From the NCBI RefSeq assembly GCF_000304355.2, contig NC_018227.2, positions 930,001 through 994,000 of the forward strand: a stretch of DNA of 64,000 bases. Direction: 5' to 3'. Source of the stretch: Methanoculleus bourgensis MS2. GTDB lineage: Archaea; Halobacteriota; Methanomicrobia; Methanomicrobiales; Methanoculleaceae. Under the pieces are notes generated by a model. It had not been told where the DNA came from and ran no database searches. It saw nothing but the letters and a program-made list of their open reading frames with translations. The position numbers were made by a program, and so were the translations under genes. Positions within the stretch are counted from its first letter, which is position 1; each line of letters begins with the position of its first letter. This document shows, one piece after another, positions 9,457 through 17,044 of the stretch.

Positions 9457-10292
9457 CGCTCGACCTCCACGGTCGCCCGGCGGCAGGCCCAGCACTGCAC
9501 GTTCACCGCCACCGGGAGTGATGCGGTGTGGCAGTCTGCCCGCTTCACCTTCACGCTGAGCGCCGTCGTATCGCCCCCAAGCCCCATCGGCCCGATGCCG
9601 AGGGCGTTGACGGCGTCGCAGATCTCCTGCTCGTAGTCATCCATGGTGTCGACCGGGAGGAGCAGGGCTTCCTTTGCAAGCGCAGCCACGGTATCAAACG
9701 TCCCGCCGATCCCGACACCGAGGATCACGGGCGGGCAGGGTCTCCCCCCCGCGATGAGCATCGTCTCGGCGACGAACCTCGGGATCCCGGCCGCCTGCGA
9801 GGGGAGGAGCATCCCGATCCGTGATGCGTTCTCAGAGCCCGCACCTTTCGGAAGCACGGTCACCGTGAGCCGGTCGCCGGGCGTCACGTGGACTGCGGGC
9901 ATCCCGACGCCGGTGTTGTCCCCGGTGTTTCTCCGGGTGATCGGATCGACGACGTTTGGGCGGAGCGGGATTCTCGCCGTCGCCCGGCGCACTCCCTCCC
10001 GCACTCCCTCAACGATGGAGGGTGTGAACGGGATATCGGGGGGCAGGGTGAGGTAGACCACCGGTACGCCGGTATCCTGGCAGATCGGCACCTGCCGCTC
10101 TTCTGCGAGTGCGATATTCTCAAGAATTGTAGCGAGTTCGGATCGTGCGATCTCGTCCCTCTCGACCGCCGCCGCCCTCTCAAGCGCCGCGAGCACATCG
10201 CGCGGGAGCCGGATCTCAGCCTCTGCAAGCGCCCTCTCTGTGGCGTCTGCCAGTGCGCCCGGGAGCGTCGAATCTGCCGGATGAACCATCAT
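9453..10292 (-). CDS. fumA: Fumarate hydratase class I, alpha subunit (Fe-S)
   Basis: 279 aa Fumerase domain. The three cluster-ligand cysteine regions are PICQDTGVPVVYL, GGRPCPPVILGVGIGG and the C-terminal NVQCWACRR area; TRRNTGDNTGVGMP is another conserved stretch. ATGs at 10292 and 10289 are both possible. A TATA box about 25 bp upstream suggests a leaderless transcript beginning at one of them. It is the first gene of a nine-gene run (fumA, fumB, korD, korA, korB, korC, sucC, sucD, dacZ), nearly all with 4-bp overlaps, which supplies 2-oxoglutarate by the reductive branch. Confidence 0.93.
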   Translation of the reverse strand: MMVHPADSTLPGALADATERALAEAEIRLPRDVLAALERAAAVERDEIARSELATILENIALAEERQVPICQDTGVPVVYLTLPPDIPFTPSIVEGVREGVRRATARIPLRPNVVDPITRRNTGDNTGVGMPAVHVTPGDRLTVTVLPKGAGSENASRIGMLLPSQAAGIPRFVAETMLIAGGRPCPPVILGVGIGGTFDTVAALAKEALLLPVDTMDDYEQEICDAVNALGIGPMGLGGDTTALSVKVKRADCHTASLPVAVNVQCWACRRATVEVER

Positions 10293-10307
10293 TTATACTG
10301 GTGGGAA

Positions 10308-10322
10308 GAGACTATAAAAACC
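10308..10322 (-). promoter_or_regulatory. TATA-type promoter for the fum-kor-suc-dacZ run
   Basis: On the minus strand GGTTTTTATAGTC gives an archaeal TATA box centred about 23-25 bp before the fumA ATG codons. The distance is right for a leaderless mRNA, and no ribosome-binding site is seen before the start. Confidence 0.5.
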
Positions 10323-10365
10323 TATATTCCAGCAGGTACTTGATCTGCCGCCTGCAGGTCGCCCC

Positions 10366-10380
10366 GCGAAAAAAGGATGG
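10366..10380 (-). terminator. Oligo-T terminator after the L10e gene
   Basis: A run of six T on the minus strand, a dozen bases past the stop of the L10e gene and before the fumA promoter, fits the T-rich terminators of archaea. Confidence 0.35.
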
Positions 10381-10392
10381 ACTGGGGGGCCG

Positions 10393-10905
10393 TTATGCCG
10401 TCGTTTCCCGCTCTTCGACGATCCTTGCGGGGGACGGAAGCTTATAGGTGCCGCGCTGGAGGGCGACCTTCGCCTTCTCGACATACTGGGGGTTTGTCCA
10501 GACGGAGAAGACCTTCTGGCCGGGCTGGACCCGTGCCGCGGTCCCGACGGCCTTCCCGAAGGCGAGGCGCATCCCTTCTGAGACACGGTCCGCTCCTGCG
10601 CCGGTCGCCTGCTTGTTCTCACGGAGAACGTGGTGGGGGAAGGTCCGGAGCTTGAAGCGGTAGTTTGCCCTCCCGACCTCCTTCTGGAGCTGCCGGTTGA
10701 CGCTGATACGAGCGGCCTCAAGGGCCGTGTGGCGTATCTGGCAGGCTTCCTCGACGACGATAGAGAGTTCGACCGGGAAGTCCTGGGTAAGGTTGCCCAT
10801 ATCAAACTGCACGATCTTGCTGCCCGGTACGCCGCCCATGTATTCTCTGCGCGTATATGCCATCTTTGCGAGATTCCTGTACATCTTCGCTGGTTTTCTT
10901 ACCAT
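10393..10905 (-). CDS. rpl10e: Large-subunit ribosomal protein L10e (uL16)
   Basis: 170 aa ribosomal protein of the archaeal/eukaryotic L10e family (uL16), located at the base of the P stalk near the peptidyl-transferase centre. The start [20 protein letters not shown] and the internal [19 protein letters not shown] are near-invariant in methanogens. A GGAG sits upstream of the ATG and a TATA box about 35 bp upstream. It stands alone, with its own promoter and a T-run behind it. Confidence 0.97.
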   Translation of the reverse strand: MVRKPAKMYRNLAKMAYTRREYMGGVPGSKIVQFDMGNLTQDFPVELSIVVEEACQIRHTALEAARISVNRQLQKEVGRANYRFKLRTFPHHVLRENKQATGAGADRVSEGMRLAFGKAVGTAARVQPGQKVFSVWTNPQYVEKAKVALQRGTYKLPSPARIVEERETTA

Positions 10906-10933
10906 CGTTAAAAACTCCTGCCGATCTATGAGT

Positions 10934-10946
10934 GCTTTATAAAATG
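10934..10946 (-). promoter_or_regulatory. TATA-type promoter for L10e
   Basis: The minus strand reads CCATTTTATAAAGC about 30-40 bp before the ATG at 10905, leaving room for a short leader that includes CAGGAG. Confidence 0.4.
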
Positions 10947-10966
10947 GGGATTTCCTCTAATAAACC

Positions 10967-11728
10967 TTACTGGGTTGTTTCGGTCTCGTTAATCATCTCA
11001 AGCACCCGTCGCCGCACTTCAGCGAAGTCGGCGCTGGTGCGGTCCCGCGGTCGGGGCCAGGGGATGGTGATGATCTCCTGGACCGACCCGGGCCGTGGCG
11101 AGAGGACGATGATCCGGTCGGAGAGGTAGACCGCCTCGTCAACACTGTGGGTGACAAAGACGATCGTCTTCTCTGTCTTTTTCCAGAGGCAGAGCAGTTC
11201 TTTCTGCATCCGGTTCCGCGTCTGGGCATCCAGCGCCCCGAACGGCTCGTCCATGAGGAGGACATCGGGTTCGTTTGCGAGCGCTCTTGCTATCGCCACC
11301 CGCTGCCGCATCCCGCCTGAGAGTTCGAAGGGGTAGGCGTCCCGGAACCGGGAGAGGCCGACCATCTTGAGGTAATACTCTGCCGTCTGCCGGCGCTCCT
11401 CCCGCGAGACGCCCTTCATCTCAAGGCCGAAAGCGATGTTGTCGATGACTCTCCGCCAGGGGAAGAGGGAGTACTCCTGGAAGACCATCCCCCGCTTCGG
11501 GTCCGGGCCGGTGACCGCGCTGCCGTCGATGGTCACGCTTCCCGTGGTCGGGGTCTCAAGCCCGGCGATGATCCGGAGGAGTGTCGTCTTCCCGCATCCC
11601 GACGGCCCGACCAGGCAGACGAACTCCTTGTCCCTGATCTCCAGGGTGACGCCCTCGAGCGCCGGCGTGGCGGTGCCGTCTTCCTTTTTAAAGGTCTTAG
11701 CGACGTCCTTTATCGTAACTCCGCTCAT
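10967..11728 (-). CDS. ABC transporter ATPase, nitrate/sulfonate/taurine (SsuB/TauB) type
   Basis: 253 aa ATPase subunit at the inner face of the membrane. Walker A is GPSGCGKTTLLR, the Q-loop lies in MVFQEYSLFPW, the ABC signature is LSGGMRQRVAIARALA, Walker B is VLLMDEPFGALD and the H-loop is VFVTHSVDEAV. The EYSLFPW form and the length are typical of the SsuB/TauB/NrtCD branch. It is the last of three genes (binding protein, permease, ATPase) on the minus strand, but about 150 bp with a GC-rich repeat separate it from the permease. Substrate is not determined by sequence. Confidence 0.93.
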   Translation of the reverse strand: MSGVTIKDVAKTFKKEDGTATPALEGVTLEIRDKEFVCLVGPSGCGKTTLLRIIAGLETPTTGSVTIDGSAVTGPDPKRGMVFQEYSLFPWRRVIDNIAFGLEMKGVSREERRQTAEYYLKMVGLSRFRDAYPFELSGGMRQRVAIARALANEPDVLLMDEPFGALDAQTRNRMQKELLCLWKKTEKTIVFVTHSVDEAVYLSDRIIVLSPRPGSVQEIITIPWPRPRDRTSADFAEVRRRVLEMINETETTQ

Positions 11729-11810
11729 CCTAATGCTCCAGTGCAGCTAAAATTCCACACGCAACGATGACTCTCACGTTGGGGTGAAGACTGTGCGATT
11801 GCTACGCTCT

Positions 11811-11848
11811 CCTTCGCGGTCTTCGCGGCTTCGCGTGCGGTGGCGATC
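11811..11848. repeat. GC-rich dispersed repeat, copy A
   Basis: A 38-bp stretch containing CTTCGCGTGCGGTGGCGAT recurs at 47,261-47,298 with about three mismatches. Here it lies in the gap between permease and ATPase genes; I see no gene in 11,729-11,879. Confidence 0.6.
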
Positions 11849-11879
11849 TGCCTCACACTCGAAAAGATGCCTCGATACA

Positions 11880-12668
11880 CTAGGCCACCTCCCCCGCATG
11901 CCACCGCAGGAGCCGCCGGTCTACGTAGTTTCGGAAGATCCGGTCGATGATGAGGCCCAGGAACCCGAGGATCAGCATGTAGACGAGGACGTTTGCCATC
12001 GCGTAGTGGTAGTAGTTCTGCCAGAGCGCGTAGCCTAGACCAATGTCGCTCACCCCGAACATCTCGGCTGCCACAAGACACATCCACCCGACGCCCATCG
12101 ATATCCTGATCCCGGACGCGATCGACGGGATCGCCGACGGGAGGGCGATATGGCGGATCAACTCAAACGATGTGTCGCACCCGAGCACCTTGCCCGCCTC
12201 AACGAAGATCTTCGGCACGCTCCGAAACCCGGTGTAGGTGCCGATCAGGATGGGGAAGAACGCCCCGACGAAGATGACGAATCCTGCCGCCTGGGGGGTG
12301 AGCCCGAACCAGATGATGGCAAACGGGATCCAGGCGAGCGGGGGGATGGGCCGGAGGACCTCGATGATCGGGTCGATGATAGCGTCGGCGACCCGGAACC
12401 AGCCCATGATGATCCCGATAGGGACGCCGAGGAGAAGCGCCGCCCCTATGCCGATGGCGAAGTGTTTGAGACTGGTTATGAGGTCGGCAAGGAGCCTTCC
12501 TGACCCCAGGAGGGCGATGAACGCCGAGACGACGTCGGTGAAACTTGGCAGGACGAACGGGTTTGCGACAATCAGGTCGGCCACCGCCTGCCACAGGATC
12601 GCCACGGCTGCAAGCGACGCAATACCGAGGAGCCTCTTTTGCTGCTTTGTATTCACTCTTAGGTTCAT
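11880..12668 (-). CDS. ABC transporter permease, SsuC/TauC type
   Basis: 262 aa inner-membrane permease of the binding-protein-dependent transport family. It shows about six hydrophobic segments, beginning LLGIASLAAVAILWQAVADL. The SsuC-like loop GIIMGWF...IEVLRPIPPLAWIPFAI precedes the EAA-type cytoplasmic motif EAGKVLGCDTSFELIRHIAL, which docks onto the ATPase. The end VLVYMLILGFLGLIIDRIF gives the last helices. It lies between the lipoprotein binding protein and the ATPase on the same strand. Confidence 0.92.
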   Translation of the reverse strand: MNLRVNTKQQKRLLGIASLAAVAILWQAVADLIVANPFVLPSFTDVVSAFIALLGSGRLLADLITSLKHFAIGIGAALLLGVPIGIIMGWFRVADAIIDPIIEVLRPIPPLAWIPFAIIWFGLTPQAAGFVIFVGAFFPILIGTYTGFRSVPKIFVEAGKVLGCDTSFELIRHIALPSAIPSIASGIRISMGVGWMCLVAAEMFGVSDIGLGYALWQNYYHYAMANVLVYMLILGFLGLIIDRIFRNYVDRRLLRWHAGEVA

Positions 12669-12782
12669 GGTTCTGTTCCGCTTGTTTGATGGTGGGCCGC
12701 CCTGGAGATGCCGGCCGGTATGGGGTGTGATGAATGCTCCTTATTTCATCGGTCTTCCTCTAAAATATTCTTTTCCGGAAGA

Positions 12783-12797
12783 AGAAAAAAGGGGTCC
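12783..12797 (-). terminator. Oligo-T terminator after the binding-protein gene
   Basis: On the minus strand, right after the stop at 12,801, GGACCCC is followed by six T and a pyrimidine-rich tail. It may trim transcript levels between binding protein and permease. Confidence 0.35.
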
Positions 12798-12800
12798 GGG

Positions 12801-13790
12801 TCAGGCCCGGGCTTTTTCGTAGAACGAGAGGTCAAAGATGTCGTCTTTGGTGAGGTGTTTGTTGATATACCCAAGTTCGTACTGGATCCGGGCGTAGTCC
12901 TCGACCGAGCCGACGATGAGGTTCGGGTCCGCGGTCCAGGTGCCGTCCCATTCCTTGAAGGACTTCTGGACGTCCGCGAGATCCTGGCCGGTCTTCTTCG
13001 AGTATATCGCCGCCGCTTCGTCCTGGTGCTCGAGGTTGTACTCCGTTGCCCGGATGTGTGTCTTCACGACCTGCTCGACGAGCTCGGGCTGCTCCCTGAT
13101 GAGTTTGCCGCTCGCGACGAGGACACAGCAGGCGTGGTCGGGGGCCATCTCGCCGGAGGCGACGACCGTCCTCCCTGCCCCCTTGCTCGCGATGACGGCC
13201 GGTGCCGGGTGCGGCAGGAAGACGCCATCGATCTGGTCGGCGATGATCGCGGTCGTGGCGTCACCGGGTCCCATGGGTTTTATGGTGACGTCCTTCTCGG
13301 GGTCAAGGCCGTTCTCCTTGAGCCAGTCCCGGAGGAGGGTGTCCTGGATGGATCCCGGCGGGAAGGTGCCGATCGTCAGGCCCTTGAGGTCCTGCGGGCT
13401 CTCGTACGGGATCTCGGGCCGCAGCACAAGGTCTGAGCCCTGTGTCTGGACGGCAGCGACGATCTTTGCGTCAAGGCCGGTTGCCAGGGCGGATATGAAC
13501 GGCGCCGAACCGACGTAGGCGATCTCGATGTTCCCGGCGAGCATGGAGTTCATCTCCGGCGGACCGGTGGGGAAGGAGTAGTCGGTCACCTGGGTGACGC
13601 CGAGGGGTGCGAGGTCCTCCTGCCACCATCCCTTCTCCATCGCGGTCATGTGGGCGACCTGGTGAGTGCTCGGCTGGTAGCCGATGCGCAGGTGTGTCAC
13701 CTTCTCGGTGTCGGTGCCGGAGCACCCGGCGACAAACGCGAACGCCGCGACCAGGGCCACAGTCAGAATAATTGCGGTAAGTTGCTTCAT
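12801..13790 (-). CDS. ABC transporter substrate-binding lipoprotein (NMT1/SsuA-like)
   Basis: 329 aa extracellular binding protein. The N-terminus MKQLTAIILTVALVAAFAF followed by VAGCSG is a signal peptide with a lipobox, so the mature protein should be lipid-anchored at its cysteine. The fold is that of NMT1/SsuA/NrtA proteins: LRIGYQPSTHQVAHMTAMEK near the start, then MLAGNIEIAYVGSAPFISAL and LTIGTFPPGSIQDTLLRDWL. The ATG at 13,790 was chosen because GGAG lies six bases before it. Likely ligands are taurine, an aliphatic sulfonate or a similar anion, but nothing here fixes the substrate. A TATA box and palindromes lie upstream. Confidence 0.9.
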   Translation of the reverse strand: MKQLTAIILTVALVAAFAFVAGCSGTDTEKVTHLRIGYQPSTHQVAHMTAMEKGWWQEDLAPLGVTQVTDYSFPTGPPEMNSMLAGNIEIAYVGSAPFISALATGLDAKIVAAVQTQGSDLVLRPEIPYESPQDLKGLTIGTFPPGSIQDTLLRDWLKENGLDPEKDVTIKPMGPGDATTAIIADQIDGVFLPHPAPAVIASKGAGRTVVASGEMAPDHACCVLVASGKLIREQPELVEQVVKTHIRATEYNLEHQDEAAAIYSKKTGQDLADVQKSFKEWDGTWTADPNLIVGSVEDYARIQYELGYINKHLTKDDIFDLSFYEKARA

Positions 13791-13843
13791 ATGTATCTCC
13801 ATCTGTATGGGTAGTTGTATAATGAGTAATCATCACGCTGTGT

Positions 13844-13906
13844 CAATATATAGTAGTGTCGAAAATTTGCAGTTATTTTATACTATAGTATTAAAATCAG
13901 TTCGAC
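13844..13906 (-). promoter_or_regulatory. Promoter and palindromic operator candidate upstream of the ABC importer
   Basis: A TATATATT box (13,846-13,853, read on minus) lies about 57 bp before the binding-protein ATG. Just upstream is a perfect 12-bp palindrome ATACTATAGTAT (13,880-13,891) enclosed by the inverted pair GTCGAA (13,858) and TTCGAC (13,901). Confidence 0.4.
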
Positions 13907-14328
13907 ATTTTTCCATACTGGGGGAATGGGTGCAGGGTAATGCGAAGGCGCACGTTGCCGGGTGCGGTCGGTCCCGAGATGCCTCTACCGGGACACCCCG
14001 TCGCACTTCCGGTGCTCACGCTCCTGCCCAATGGTCAGTCGCTCTCTCCGCGTGACGACGATATGCGATGGGCGGGAGCGTAGCGAGCGGCCGGAGCAGG
14101 AGCACCGGTAGGTGCGTGGCCCAATGGAAAGACATCTCACCCTCTTTGCCCGGGATATAGTTCAGATGGCAGTTATCCGGGAAATCAGCGCTCTGATAAG
14201 GGCGTATCGAAGGTCCGGAGTTCCTCTTAATTAATCCACAGTATCTTATTTAATCTACTGTACATAGGTAGAATGCCCGGGCATGGTTACCGGAAATAAT
14301 CAATCTGTAAATGTAGGAGGAAGAATAA
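13907..14328. other. Intergenic stretch, no gene seen
   Basis: No convincing coding frame. A GC-rich part (13,940-14,130) with GAGCGTAGCGAGCGG-like repeats gives way to an AT-rich part before the Ric-like gene. CTAC...GGTAG arms around 14,253-14,272 and TTATTTAATC may belong to that gene's promoter. Confidence 0.5.
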
Positions 14329-14634
14329 ATGACAGATATCTTAACATTTAACGAGACGATGAAGAAGCATCTCCAGACATTGAAACAGTATGTGCCGATT
14401 GTAGCAAGAGTTCATGGGGGTAATCGCCCGGAATTTCATGAAGTTCGCAAATTGTTTGATACAATCGTTAAGAAAACAAAAGAAGCGGGTTCAAATAAAC
14501 CTGAATTAAACGAAGAGTTTGCCAGACTGCGGGAGATTACGGATACTTATACAGTCCCGGGAGATGTGTGCGAAAGCTATGAGGCTGTTTACAGTATGCT
14601 GGCCGAGCTAGATAGGGCATATCGTGCTGGATAG
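14329..14634 (+). CDS. Ric-like hemerythrin-family di-iron protein (short form)
   Basis: 101 aa. The stretch YVPIVARVHGGNRPEFHEVRK resembles the iron-sulfur cluster repair (Ric/ScdA) hemerythrin-like family of Firmicutes, with histidines placed to ligand a di-iron site. A strong AGGAGGA ribosome-binding site precedes the ATG. The DNA is visibly AT-rich against the GC-rich flanks. It heads a three-gene cassette with a P1B ATPase and an HMA protein, suggesting a role in metal or nitrosative stress. I identify the family from memory, without an alignment. Confidence 0.6.
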   Translation: MTDILTFNETMKKHLQTLKQYVPIVARVHGGNRPEFHEVRKLFDTIVKKTKEAGSNKPELNEEFARLREITDTYTVPGDVCESYEAVYSMLAELDRAYRAG

Positions 14635-14673
14635 CGCATATCGCGCTTAGATCATTATAATACAGAGAAGACG

Positions 14674-16530
14674 GTGAGCGTTTTGCAGAGATTTATACTG
14701 AGCAAGAAAAATCATATAACACTGATCTGCGCCATTCTAATCGTTCTCGGGTTTACCAGTGGACTGGTTTTTAAAAATGAGATCGTAGCTACCTGGTCCC
14801 TGGTTATCGCCTCAATTTTAGGGGCTGCGCCTATTGCAATCCAGGCCTATCAAGCATTGAAGGTTAAAGTCGTCAGTATTGATGTTTTAGTTACCATCGC
14901 GGTTATCGGGGCGTTTCTCCTCAGGAATTTTGAAGAGTCTGCCATTGTCACCTTCTTATTCTTGTTTGGTGCTTTTCTAGAGCAGCGGACATTGAACAAG
15001 ACGCGTTCGGCCATAAAAGAGTTGACGGAAATGGCGCCGGAAAGCGCTTTGAAACTGATGGATGATGGCGTATTTGAAGAAGTAAATGTTGATGAAGTTG
15101 ATGAAGGCGATATTTTACTGGTGAAGACTGGCGCGAAAGTTCCTGTTGATGGAACCGTTCTGTCAGGAGAAGGTCACATCAATGAAGCAAGTATCACCGG
15201 CGAGTCTGTCCCGGTTGGCAAAAAGAAAGATTCAGGTGTATATGCCGGAACGATTCTGGAAAATGGAACACTTCAAATTGTTGCCGACCGTGTAGGTGAA
15301 GATACTACTTTTGGTAGAATTATAGAGTTAGTTGAAGAAGCGCAGGATTCAAAATCCGAAGCGGAACGCTTCATTGATAAATTTTCTAAGTACTACACTC
15401 CGGCAGTTTTAGGGCTTGCCATTATCACATGGTTATTTTCGCGAGATATTGAACTGGCCATTACCTTATTGGTTCTGGGATGCCCCGGCGCACTGGTTAT
15501 CGGGGTACCTGTTTCAAACGTAGCGGGCATTGGTAACGGAGCACGACATGGCGTTCTTTTAAAAGGCAGTGAAGTTATTGGCGATTTTAGCAAGGTTGAT
15601 ACCATCGTTTTCGACAAAACAGGTACATTAACGGTAGGCAATCCTAAAGTAGCAGACAAAGAATTTTACGCAGACAACGTTGGAGAGGTATTAGGTTATC
15701 TTGCAAGCGTTGAAAAAGAATCAGACCATCCTTTAGCCAACGCAATTGTAGAACACATCGGAGATATACCATTATCTCGAGTAGAACAAACAGACGTTGT
15801 AAAAGGCGCTGGAATTATCGCTTACATCGATGGACATAGGGTTGCGGTAGGCAATGTTACGCTCATGGAGCGGGAGAATGTTCATTTATCTGAAAAGGCC
15901 CGTGCAGACATTGCCCGATTCGAAAAGAACGGAAACTCCCTTGTTTTAACATCCGTCGATGGTGAATTAAAAGCACTGATGGGTATCCGTGACCAGATTC
16001 GTCCGGGTGTAAAAGAAGATCTGCAAAAATTAAAGAAATTAGGCGTTAAAAATCTGGTAGTTCTTTCGGGAGACAACCAGGGGACAGTTGATCTGGTGGC
16101 GGGCGAACTGGGGCTGACAGAAGCGCACGGACATATGTTACCCGGAGATAAGTCGAAATATATTGAAGAATTAAAAACTAAAGGTCATATAGTAGCATTC
16201 GTTGGAGACGGAGTAAATGATAGCCCTTCACTGGCTCTGGCACAGATCGGAATTGCTATGGGAAGCGGCACAGATGTCGCAATTGAAACCTCGGATGTTG
16301 TCCTGATGAATTCGGATTTTAGTCGCTTGCCACATGCACTGGGTTTAGCAAAAGCAACGGCTACTAATATGCACCAGAATATTGTTATCGCAGTAGGAGT
16401 TGTGTTAGTCCTGCTTGCAAGTGTATTTCTCAGTGATTGGATGAACATGTCGATAGCGATGCTGGCACACGAAGCAAGCATATTAGTCGTAATCTTAAAC
16501 GGAATGCGGCTTCTCCGTTACGGATTATGA
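14674..16530 (+). CDS. P1B-type heavy-metal-transporting ATPase
   Basis: 618 aa membrane pump exporting a transition metal. It starts with GTG and has no N-terminal metal-binding domain. Visible are the actuator loop ASITGESVP (about residues 172-180), the membrane metal motif CPG at residues 270-272 instead of the usual CPC, the phosphorylation motif DKTGT (314-318), the SDHPLA histidine motif and the hinge VGDGVNDSP. CPG-containing pumps of this shape occur in Firmicutes beside Ric proteins; the metal cannot be read from sequence. The gene is AT-rich, lies 39 bp after the Ric-like gene and is followed by an HMA chaperone. Confidence 0.92.
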   Translation: MSVLQRFILSKKNHITLICAILIVLGFTSGLVFKNEIVATWSLVIASILGAAPIAIQAYQALKVKVVSIDVLVTIAVIGAFLLRNFEESAIVTFLFLFGAFLEQRTLNKTRSAIKELTEMAPESALKLMDDGVFEEVNVDEVDEGDILLVKTGAKVPVDGTVLSGEGHINEASITGESVPVGKKKDSGVYAGTILENGTLQIVADRVGEDTTFGRIIELVEEAQDSKSEAERFIDKFSKYYTPAVLGLAIITWLFSRDIELAITLLVLGCPGALVIGVPVSNVAGIGNGARHGVLLKGSEVIGDFSKVDTIVFDKTGTLTVGNPKVADKEFYADNVGEVLGYLASVEKESDHPLANAIVEHIGDIPLSRVEQTDVVKGAGIIAYIDGHRVAVGNVTLMERENVHLSEKARADIARFEKNGNSLVLTSVDGELKALMGIRDQIRPGVKEDLQKLKKLGVKNLVVLSGDNQGTVDLVAGELGLTEAHGHMLPGDKSKYIEELKTKGHIVAFVGDGVNDSPSLALAQIGIAMGSGTDVAIETSDVVLMNSDFSRLPHALGLAKATATNMHQNIVIAVGVVLVLLASVFLSDWMNMSIAMLAHEASILVVILNGMRLLRYGL

Positions 16531-16553
16531 TATGAGAATAAGGAGAGATGAAA

Positions 16554-16787
16554 ATGAAGAAAGCAACGATTCAATTAGAAACATTGACCTGCCCATCATG
16601 TGTCCAGAAGATTGAACAAGCAACAAAATCTCAGGTCGGTGTGGAAAAAGAAAGTGTAAAGGTGCTGTTTAACTCAAGCAAAGTAAAATTTGACTTTGAT
16701 GCTGAAAAAATATCCGTTGAGGATGTCGAAAAGGCCATTACCGCACTTGGATACGTAGTCATAAGATCTCAGGTTAGAGATAAGTGA
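16554..16787 (+). CDS. Heavy-metal-associated domain protein (CopZ-like metallochaperone)
   Basis: 77 aa single HMA domain with the metal-binding motif TCPSCVQKIE and a ferredoxin-like beta-alpha-beta pattern ending ITALGYVV. It probably carries metal to, or takes it from, the ATPase encoded 24 bp upstream. ATG codons exist at 16,548 and 16,554. The second is preferred because GGAG (16,542) is only 2 bases from the first but 8 from the second. A tnpB relic begins directly after its stop. Confidence 0.88.
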   Translation: MKKATIQLETLTCPSCVQKIEQATKSQVGVEKESVKVLFNSSKVKFDFDAEKISVEDVEKAITALGYVVIRSQVRDK

Positions 16788-16990
16788 ACTACCCCCGGCT
16801 TTGCGCAGGGGGCTTCCTGCGAGTGTCCGGGGATCTCCGGGATCCTCGGACCTCTTTTGTCGCAGATCATCGGCGAACTGCCGGTAGCCCGTCCACAGGG
16901 CATGTTGTGATAGGAACCGCATCATGATGTTGACCGCACTGTTTTGGTCTCGATCCATGTGGTTCCCGCATTCCTCCTCACTATCCTCGT
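16788..16990 (-). pseudogene. 3' relic of a TnpB-type transposon with its hairpin end
   Basis: On the minus strand a frame reads CGNHMDRDQNSAVNIMMRF then LSQHALWTGY, the C-terminal RuvC/zinc-ribbon end of a TnpB protein. It is followed by a GC hairpin (16,793-16,815, CCCCC...GGGGG arms) ending in the same GTAGTT-AC terminus as the complete element at 41,863. The rest of the gene is gone; argH begins 55 bp later. Confidence 0.7.
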
Positions 16991-17044
16991 GCGTGGTTTT
17001 AATCTCTTCAGGGGCCAAACGGTACAGACAGGACTGTTGATAGA

